From the NCBI RefSeq assembly GCF_047345145.1, contig NZ_JBLFER010000001.1, positions 62,001 to 126,000 of the forward strand: DNA of 64,000 nucleotides. Direction: 5' to 3'. Positions 15,078 through 23,600 of this stretch are shown here, one piece after another (the stretch's first letter is position 1; each line of letters opens with the position of its first letter). The notes beneath the pieces are model-generated. The model was not told the DNA's origin. It made no database searches and saw only the letters and a list, made by a program, of their open reading frames with translations. The translations under genes and the position numbers were made by a program. This DNA comes from Maribacter_C sp047345145 (lineage in GTDB: Bacteria; Bacteroidota; Bacteroidia; Flavobacteriales; Flavobacteriaceae).

Positions 15078-18000
15078 TTACCTCACAATAATTTTTCTAA
15101 GTGTGTTTCCTTGTTCAGTTTCAAGTAGTACTGCGTACACTCCTGGAGGAGTCCCAGATATATCAAATTCCATTAAGTAGTTGTCGGTTCCTCTATCTTT
15201 TTTAGATGCTATCATTTGGTTGTTTGCGAAGCTGAATATTTTGATGGCGATATTTCCTCTTTCAGCCAGACTAACATCTGCTGTGAACTGCCCAGAAGTA
15301 GGGTTGGGGTATAGAATAAAGTCTCCAATGGGTTGAGTGTCGTTTTTAGAGTCTGTAGATACTGATGCGTCTCGTTCAACGATGATTACGGTTTTAGTTT
15401 GACTCTCAGAACAATCTCCTTTTTGGGTGATAAGGGTTACTTCGTATTCTCCAGGAGTATCGAATACCATTTCTGCCTCGTCTTGATTTTGGTTTATAAC
15501 TGTAGCCTCTGTGGGTAATATCCATGCGATGGAATCTGGTCTTGGATTACTGGTATCTACTGCATAGACGGGTTCCCCTGTAAAAGCTTGAGAGGACATC
15601 ACGAGTTCTGCGCCAATTTCTTCTGAGCTTGTAGTGATGGTAATACTTCCAGTAGCAGTACATCCTGAAGGGGAAGTAACATTCACACTGTAAATACCTT
15701 GATCTGCAATAGTTACTATAGGCTGAGTACTTGTAAATCCGTTATCGGCGCTCCATAGATATGTTGATGCTGGATCAGCAGCTGTAACATCAAGTTCGAT
15801 GGATTGATCTAGACATAAGGTTCTGTTCTCTCCAAGTTCGACAGATAAAGGCTCTGGGTCTTCTAAAATATATGTGCGTTCAACGGGCCCGTTAGGAAGC
15901 CCTGTTACTGTTACGCTATAGCTTCCTGCAAGCAGATCGGTTATGGTATCAGTGGTTGCCCCGTTGCTCCACTGATAGGTGAAGGTGCCATTCCCTTCAT
16001 TAACCAGTAAGCTAATACTACCGTTGGCCTCACCCGTACAGATGGGATTAACAAGGGTCTCTTCTACAATATCGGGTTGATTTATTTGATAGGTCTCTGT
16101 AAGATTACATCCGTTGGCATCGGTTATGGATACGGTATAAAAATCAGCAGCAAGGTTGGTAATGCCAGCGGTACTTCCCGCATTGGAATTATCGGAATCT
16201 CTAGTCCAAGCAATAGTATAGGGCAGGGTTCCTCCCGAGAGGGTTAACGTGATACTTCCGTCTGCGGCAAGATATGCGGATGCATCTGTTTGCGCTACAT
16301 TGTCAATTGTTAGAGGATCTAAAGGTTCTGCAATATTCACATCGATATCAGTGATACAACCATTTGCATCTACTACATCAAGGGTATAATCTCCTGAAGG
16401 GATGTCAGTAAGGTCTTGTGTAGTACTTGTATTATTCCACGAGTATTGATAGGGAGGTGTTCCTCCAGTAATGGATACATCAATAGCACCTGTTGCCAAA
16501 CCTTGACATAGAATATCTGTTTTACCCTCTAGTACAATGGAGAGTCGATCAGGTTCTGTAACGACTATGCTGGATGCATCAACACTAATGGAATTAGCAT
16601 CAGTAACGCGCACAAAATACTCTCCAGCGCCTAAATCAGCAATGATATCTGAGGTCTCGGTAAGTAGGGTGTTACTTCCACCATTTACTTGGAACCATTC
16701 GTAGGTATAACTACCATCAGGGAAAGACACACCACCTTGTACATTAGTGATAAGTTCTGCAAAGGCGTCGTCTTTACACTCTAAGAATACACTTTGGGTT
16801 ATAGAAGCTAGGAGAACTCCGGGTTCAGCAATGACAAAAGACTGGGTATAGGTACATCCTGTATCAACAGCTGTATTGTAGTTGGCATCTTGAATAACTA
16901 GGGTATAAGTACCCCCTGCTAAATTGGATATATCTTCATCAGAAGAAGTAAACCCATTATCGGCTGTCCATATAAAATTATAAGGCGGTGTGCCTCCAAA
17001 AGGAAGAATAGCTATTGCCCCATCATTTGCACCAGCGGCAGAAAGACTGGTTTGCTGGTCAATATCGAGCCCCATTTCTTGTGGCTGGACTACTGTTATG
17101 GGGTTAGGCAAAATAAACTCACAATTATTTAGATCTCGAACCACGGCAGGATAACTTCCAGCGATAAGATCAGTAAAAGTATTACTCGTACCAAAAGCTC
17201 CCCCATCAAGAGAATAGGTATAGGGAGGAGTTCCTCCGGTTGCGTTTATCTGCACGCTACCATCATTGGCACCGTTGCAAGTAACATCAAAGGCAGCTCC
17301 CGTAGCATCTAATGCTTCTAAAGGCTCGTCAACAACAATATTTATGGATTCTGGCGGATTGGCCGACGCATCGGATACGGTTAGGGTGTATGTTCCTGCT
17401 ACGATATTTTGTAAGGTATTGGTATCGGCTCCTGTGATTACGCTACCACCAATACTCCATGTATAGGTTATCGGGGCATTACCCGATACGGTAGCAACAA
17501 TACCTCCTGTGGCATCTCCTTTACATTCCACATCTGTAGCTATGATGGTATCTATGGACAATGGCCCTGGTTCAGAAACAGAGAAACTTTGAATAAGATA
17601 GCATCCACCGGAATCAGTAGTATGATTTGCATCACGAACTACTAAGGTGTAGGTTCCTGCGATGAGTCCTGTAATATCTTCGGATGTGCTTGAAAAGCTA
17701 GGTCCTGTCCAAGTGATGTCATAGGGCATTGTTCCACCTGCAATGGAAATAGCTAAAGCCCCATCTGAACCACCAGATACAGATACGTCTGTTGTATTAT
17801 CAAGGTCAAGGGTTACTATGAGTTCATCGGGTTCGCCAATAAGGGCCGTAGTTCCAAATCCACAACCATTAAAATCGCGCACATCAATGGAATAGGAGGC
17901 GGGTGTTAGATCTGTAAAAGTGTTACTTGCTTGAAAAGCTCCTCCGTTTAGGGAATAGGTATAAGGTGCGGTTCCACCTGTAGCATTGACTAAAATACTA

Positions 18001-20681
18001 CCATTAGTACCCCCAAAGCAAGACACATCGGTTGGTAGGGCAGTAGCGTTTAAGGCCAAAGCTGGTTCTGTTATCGTTACATCAAGAGTTACCTCAGGTG
18101 TTGGTGTGGCATCGGTGAGTCTTAGGGTATAGGTACCTGCTTCTAGACCGGTAATAGTTGCTTGATTGGGCGCCGAAAACCCAGGATCTCCCTGTCGCTC
18201 CCAAACAAAATTAAAAGGAGGTGTACCTGTTACCGTAGCGGTTATAGCACCCGTAGCTTCTCCTTTACATGATACATCAATCTTGCCATTGGTAAGTGAT
18301 GTAATCCCTAAAGGCCCTGGTTCAGTAATGATAATGGGAGCAGCAAGACTTGCGCTACAACCATTGCCGTCAATGACGGTAAGGCCATAGTCACCCGCTG
18401 GTAAGTTAATCAAACGGGTATTTGTTGATCCTGCAGGTGGCGTAAAGGCTGTACCGTTACGTGTCCAGTTATAGGTGGTTGTACCTATATTATTTGCTAT
18501 GGCTACTTCTAGCTCTCCGGTGGTACCTGCGTTGATGGTATTATCCACATGAGAGGCTACTACTTCTGATAATGTGATTGCTGGTGGTTCGATGATGCTT
18601 AAGGTTCCTGAATACGATACTTCACAATCATTGGCATCACGGATGAAAAGTGGGTAGTTGCCTGCTACGGTTATAGGAATGTTTCCTGAAGCATCAAGAT
18701 TGGTAAAACCTCCAGAATTAGCAATACGATAACGATAGGGAGCTGTTCCTCCATTTACGGTCACATCAATGGATCCGTCATTGCCTCCAAAGCAAGAAAT
18801 AGCATTAGTAGTAGCACTTGTTATGGATAGTTGTGTTGGGTTGTTCAATACAATTGACCTGGAAACGGTAGATGCGGGTATGGATAAATCCCCACCTGCC
18901 GAGGCCACGGTTAGTTCATAGGTGCCTGCGTTTAATCCAGAGAGGCTTGATCCACTGCCAGATATTGCAGTGCCATTGCGTCTCCAAGCATATTGATAAG
19001 GTGTTTGTCCCCCTGAAATACTCATAGCAATAACCCCATCGGAGTCTCCAAAGCATGAAATTTCATTAGTTATATTGGCTGAGACAACACTGGGTACTTC
19101 AACGGCAGACACTACTATGGATGTTGGGAAATTTACACTACACGGATTGGAATCTGTGACGGTTAGTGTGTACGAACCATTTTGTAAGTCAGGTATGATG
19201 TTCGTGCCGATACTTAAACTTCCAGTATCTGGAGTCGGTCCTGAAATAGAATAGGAGTAAGGACCGCTACCACCTGAGATACGAACCGCAATTGAACCGT
19301 CAGTTGCTCCTGGATAGGAGGCCATATCCGATTCTTGGGCAAATTCAATGATTAATGGGTTCGTTACTGCATTGATAGTAACATCAATAGGAGTAGGGGA
19401 AATACATTCTACACCGCCCGCTACGGTTATTCTGCTTCTAAAAGTATAACTGCCCGGAGTAAGGTTATTGAAAGTTGCACTGTTTTGCCATGTTCCATTA
19501 TTCACAGAGTACTCGTAGTTGGTAGCTGTTCCTCCGTTAGCTGTAAGGGTAACCGATCCGGTATCACCTGGACAAACCGGTTGAGATGTCGATACTTCAG
19601 ATACCGTTACCACACTTGGTCGGTTGATCGCAAAATTCCCTGTCTCCCCAGTACTGCTGGGTACCATATTACCCATGCCATCGTCAAAAAAGGTTTGATA
19701 GGTAATGGTATATGTACCAGCTTCGATATTGGAAAAGGTATAGGAGTTATCAGCGGCAAAATTGGTCACGATAACATCAGCTTCTGGAATAGCGAAACCT
19801 TCAGGGGTTATACCACTTAAAGTAGCGCGAAATTCCTCTCCGCTTCCACTATCAAGCGCCCTATCGAAATTTAGTTTGGCACTACCATCATCACTATCAG
19901 AACAACTTACATCGATAGGAATTGTGTTGTTTAAAACGGGAGGGCAGGGTATGTAGGAATAGGTGAGTATATCGGAGAATCCTCCTCCGCCATAGTTAAT
20001 TCTAACTCTAACATTTTCTCTTATGTTTAGTCCCATAAAATCAGAATAGTCAAAAGAAAAACTAAGTGGATTTAACCCGTTGGGTAATAATGTTTGCCAT
20101 ATAGAACTTCCTTGAACTTGATACTGTACTCCATACTGCATCTCTGCATCAGTACAATATCCTTCACCTACTATTAGGTTTTTAGTACTACATGTCGAAA
20201 GTAGATTACTTGTTGAATTATAGTTATTCAACTCTGCTAAGGGAGGTAATTTGGTAATCCTTAAGTATCCTCCTGAGGCTGTGGGAAATAAGCTTATGAT
20301 ATCAGCTTCATTATAACATCCTATAGGTATGCGGGTATTACTAGTTCCACTTCTAGTACATGAAGATGCTGTATTGGGACCCGTATATCTTGTTTGGATA
20401 TTGATGTGAGTATACTCAATATTACTATTAACAACCATATTCGCCCCGTCACCGCCTCTTGTTACAGCTGTCCTGCAACCTTCAACTTGATAAGATAAAA
20501 TACGATTTGATGAAGTATATGCAGGAGGTGTAACTAAGTAGGCATTAATATCCATTCCTGGACCACTATGAGATCCAAAGGCACCAATGCGCGCTTCAAT
20601 TCTATATTTATATTGTGCGTTAGCATTTACACTACTTAAAAGCAGTGCGAAAACCCCAAGAAGGAATACAAGTTTTCTCAT
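15078..20681 (-). CDS. giant T9SS-secreted SprB-repeat protein, downstream copy
   Basis: The protein has about 1867 residues. A signal peptide (MRKLVFLLGVFALLL to NANAQ) is followed by a unique head of about 220 residues. About 16 SprB-like repeats of some 85 residues follow (DVSCFGGTNGSILVNATGG, APYTYSLNGGAF, LTPASYSIDVRD is one), then an Ig-like domain, a PKD-like domain and a type A T9SS sorting domain (YPNPTSGQF to LRKIIVR). It should be exported to the cell surface, where such repeats form filamentous adhesins as in gliding SprB. ATG 20681 is chosen; a GTG at 20693 overlapping the previous stop (GTGA) is the alternative. Apart from the head and the last 215 codons it appears identical to its upstream neighbour. 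Confidence 0.9.
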   Translation of the reverse strand: MRKLVFLLGVFALLLSSVNANAQYKYRIEARIGAFGSHSGPGMDINAYLVTPPAYTSSNRILSYQVEGCRTAVTRGGDGANMVVNSNIEYTHINIQTRYTGPNTASSCTRSGTSNTRIPIGCYNEADIISLFPTASGGYLRITKLPPLAELNNYNSTSNLLSTCSTKNLIVGEGYCTDAEMQYGVQYQVQGSSIWQTLLPNGLNPLSFSFDYSDFMGLNIRENVRVRINYGGGGFSDILTYSYIPCPPVLNNTIPIDVSCSDSDDGSAKLNFDRALDSGSGEEFRATLSGITPEGFAIPEADVIVTNFAADNSYTFSNIEAGTYTITYQTFFDDGMGNMVPSSTGETGNFAINRPSVVTVSEVSTSQPVCPGDTGSVTLTANGGTATNYEYSVNNGTWQNSATFNNLTPGSYTFRSRITVAGGVECISPTPIDVTINAVTNPLIIEFAQESDMASYPGATDGSIAVRISGGSGPYSYSISGPTPDTGSLSIGTNIIPDLQNGSYTLTVTDSNPCSVNFPTSIVVSAVEVPSVVSANITNEISCFGDSDGVIAMSISGGQTPYQYAWRRNGTAISGSGSSLSGLNAGTYELTVASAGGDLSIPASTVSRSIVLNNPTQLSITSATTNAISCFGGNDGSIDVTVNGGTAPYRYRIANSGGFTNLDASGNIPITVAGNYPLFIRDANDCEVSYSGTLSIIEPPAITLSEVVASHVDNTINAGTTGELEVAIANNIGTTTYNWTRNGTAFTPPAGSTNTRLINLPAGDYGLTVIDGNGCSASLAAPIIITEPGPLGITSLTNGKIDVSCKGEATGAITATVTGTPPFNFVWERQGDPGFSAPNQATITGLEAGTYTLRLTDATPTPEVTLDVTITEPALALNATALPTDVSCFGGTNGSILVNATGGTAPYTYSLNGGAFQASNTFTDLTPASYSIDVRDFNGCGFGTTALIGEPDELIVTLDLDNTTDVSVSGGSDGALAISIAGGTMPYDITWTGPSFSSTSEDITGLIAGTYTLVVRDANHTTDSGGCYLIQSFSVSEPGPLSIDTIIATDVECKGDATGGIVATVSGNAPITYTWSIGGSVITGADTNTLQNIVAGTYTLTVSDASANPPESINIVVDEPLEALDATGAAFDVTCNGANDGSVQINATGGTPPYTYSLDGGAFGTSNTFTDLIAGSYPAVVRDLNNCEFILPNPITVVQPQEMGLDIDQQTSLSAAGANDGAIAILPFGGTPPYNFIWTADNGFTSSDEDISNLAGGTYTLVIQDANYNTAVDTGCTYTQSFVIAEPGVLLASITQSVFLECKDDAFAELITNVQGGVSFPDGSYTYEWFQVNGGSNTLLTETSDIIADLGAGEYFVRVTDANSISVDASSIVVTEPDRLSIVLEGKTDILCQGLATGAIDVSITGGTPPYQYSWNNTSTTQDLTDIPSGDYTLDVVDANGCITDIDVNIAEPLDPLTIDNVAQTDASAYLAADGSITLTLSGGTLPYTIAWTRDSDNSNAGSTAGITNLAADFYTVSITDANGCNLTETYQINQPDIVEETLVNPICTGEANGSISLLVNEGNGTFTYQWSNGATTDTITDLLAGSYSVTVTGLPNGPVERTYILEDPEPLSVELGENRTLCLDQSIELDVTAADPASTYLWSADNGFTSTQPIVTIADQGIYSVNVTSPSGCTATGSITITTSSEEIGAELVMSSQAFTGEPVYAVDTSNPRPDSIAWILPTEATVINQNQDEAEMVFDTPGEYEVTLITQKGDCSESQTKTVIIVERDASVSTDSKNDTQPIGDFILYPNPTSGQFTADVSLAERGNIAIKIFSFANNQMIASKKDRGTDNYLMEFDISGTPPGVYAVLLETEQGNTLRKIIVR
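15724..19951 (-). repeat. 4.2-kb direct repeat, copy in the downstream SprB-like gene
   Basis: This tract matches 21336-25563 at a constant offset of 5612 bases. Wherever compared by eye the bases are the same, and short frames read on the opposite strand also translate identically, so silent positions are conserved too. Differences start abruptly at both ends: at 15722-15723 on the C-terminal side and from 19952 on the N-terminal side. Confidence 0.85.
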
Positions 20682-20689
20682 AATTTTAA

Positions 20690-23600
20690 TCACCTCACAA
20701 TAATTTTTCTAAGTGTGTTTCCTTGTTCAGTTTCAAGTAGTACTGCGTACACTCCTGGAGGAGTCCCAGATATATCGAATTCCATTAAGTAGTTGTCGGT
20801 TCCTCTATCTTTTTTAGATGCTATCATTTGGTTGTTAGCGAAGCTGAATATTTTAATGGCGATGTTACCTCTTTCTGGCAGATCAACCTGTGCGGTGAAT
20901 TGTCCTGAAGTAGGGTTGGGGTATAGAATAAAGTCTCCAATGGGTTGAGTGTCGTTTTTAGAGTCTGTAGATACTGATGCGTCCCGTTCAACAATGATTA
21001 CGGTTTTGGTCTGACTCTCAGAACAATTTCCTTTTTGGGTGATAAGGGTTACTTCGTATTCTCCAGGAGTATCGAATACCATTTCCGCCTCGTCTTGATT
21101 TTGGTTTATAACTGTAGCCTCTGTGGGTAATATCCATGAGATGGAATCTGGTCTTGGATTACTGGTGTCTACTGCATAGACAGGTTCTCCTGTAAAAGCT
21201 TGAGAGGACATTACGAGTTCTGCGCCAATTTCTTCTGAGCTTGTATTGATGGTAATACTTCCAGTAGCAGTACATCCTGAAGGGGAAGTAACACTTACGC
21301 TATAGATACCTTGGTCTGTAATAGTCACTATAGATTGAGTACTTGTAAATCCGTTATCGGCGCTCCATAGATATGTTGATGCTGGATCAGCAGCTGTAAC
21401 ATCAAGTTCGATGGATTGATCTAGACATAAGGTTCTGTTCTCTCCAAGTTCGACAGATAAAGGCTCTGGGTCTTCTAAAATATATGTGCGTTCAACGGGC
21501 CCGTTAGGAAGCCCTGTTACTGTTACGCTATAGCTTCCTGCAAGCAGATCGGTTATGGTATCAGTGGTTGCCCCGTTGCTCCACTGATAGGTGAAGGTGC
21601 CATTCCCTTCATTAACCAGTAAGCTAATACTACCGTTGGCCTCACCCGTACAGATGGGATTAACAAGGGTCTCTTCTACAATATCGGGTTGATTTATTTG
21701 ATAGGTCTCTGTAAGATTACATCCGTTGGCATCGGTTATGGATACGGTATAAAAATCAGCAGCAAGGTTGGTAATGCCAGCGGTACTTCCCGCATTGGAA
21801 TTATCGGAATCTCTAGTCCAAGCAATAGTATAGGGCAGGGTTCCTCCCGAGAGGGTTAACGTGATACTTCCGTCTGCGGCAAGATATGCGGATGCATCTG
21901 TTTGCGCTACATTGTCAATTGTTAGAGGATCTAAAGGTTCTGCAATATTCACATCGATATCAGTGATACAACCATTTGCATCTACTACATCAAGGGTATA
22001 ATCTCCTGAAGGGATGTCAGTAAGGTCTTGTGTAGTACTTGTATTATTCCACGAGTATTGATAGGGAGGTGTTCCTCCAGTAATGGATACATCAATAGCA
22101 CCTGTTGCCAAACCTTGACATAGAATATCTGTTTTACCCTCTAGTACAATGGAGAGTCGATCAGGTTCTGTAACGACTATGCTGGATGCATCAACACTAA
22201 TGGAATTAGCATCAGTAACGCGCACAAAATACTCTCCAGCGCCTAAATCAGCAATGATATCTGAGGTCTCGGTAAGTAGGGTGTTACTTCCACCATTTAC
22301 TTGGAACCATTCGTAGGTATAACTACCATCAGGGAAAGACACACCACCTTGTACATTAGTGATAAGTTCTGCAAAGGCGTCGTCTTTACACTCTAAGAAT
22401 ACACTTTGGGTTATAGAAGCTAGGAGAACTCCGGGTTCAGCAATGACAAAAGACTGGGTATAGGTACATCCTGTATCAACAGCTGTATTGTAGTTGGCAT
22501 CTTGAATAACTAGGGTATAAGTACCCCCTGCTAAATTGGATATATCTTCATCAGAAGAAGTAAACCCATTATCGGCTGTCCATATAAAATTATAAGGCGG
22601 TGTGCCTCCAAAAGGAAGAATAGCTATTGCCCCATCATTTGCACCAGCGGCAGAAAGACTGGTTTGCTGGTCAATATCGAGCCCCATTTCTTGTGGCTGG
22701 ACTACTGTTATGGGGTTAGGCAAAATAAACTCACAATTATTTAGATCTCGAACCACGGCAGGATAACTTCCAGCGATAAGATCAGTAAAAGTATTACTCG
22801 TACCAAAAGCTCCCCCATCAAGAGAATAGGTATAGGGAGGAGTTCCTCCGGTTGCGTTTATCTGCACGCTACCATCATTGGCACCGTTGCAAGTAACATC
22901 AAAGGCAGCTCCCGTAGCATCTAATGCTTCTAAAGGCTCGTCAACAACAATATTTATGGATTCTGGCGGATTGGCCGACGCATCGGATACGGTTAGGGTG
23001 TATGTTCCTGCTACGATATTTTGTAAGGTATTGGTATCGGCTCCTGTGATTACGCTACCACCAATACTCCATGTATAGGTTATCGGGGCATTACCCGATA
23101 CGGTAGCAACAATACCTCCTGTGGCATCTCCTTTACATTCCACATCTGTAGCTATGATGGTATCTATGGACAATGGCCCTGGTTCAGAAACAGAGAAACT
23201 TTGAATAAGATAGCATCCACCGGAATCAGTAGTATGATTTGCATCACGAACTACTAAGGTGTAGGTTCCTGCGATGAGTCCTGTAATATCTTCGGATGTG
23301 CTTGAAAAGCTAGGTCCTGTCCAAGTGATGTCATAGGGCATTGTTCCACCTGCAATGGAAATAGCTAAAGCCCCATCTGAACCACCAGATACAGATACGT
23401 CTGTTGTATTATCAAGGTCAAGGGTTACTATGAGTTCATCGGGTTCGCCAATAAGGGCCGTAGTTCCAAATCCACAACCATTAAAATCGCGCACATCAAT
23501 GGAATAGGAGGCGGGTGTTAGATCTGTAAAAGTGTTACTTGCTTGAAAAGCTCCTCCGTTTAGGGAATAGGTATAAGGTGCGGTTCCACCTGTAGCATTG

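Noticed and set aside
19485..19820. Open frame of 111 codons on the + strand, repeated at 25097-25432
   Set aside because: It is the opposite-strand shadow of the SprB-like repeats. It was used only as evidence that silent sites are the same in both copies.
19952..20693. Diverged N-terminal head considered as part of an invertible DNA switch
   Set aside because: No inverted repeats flanking the head regions and no recombinase gene were found; the two copies are direct repeats only.
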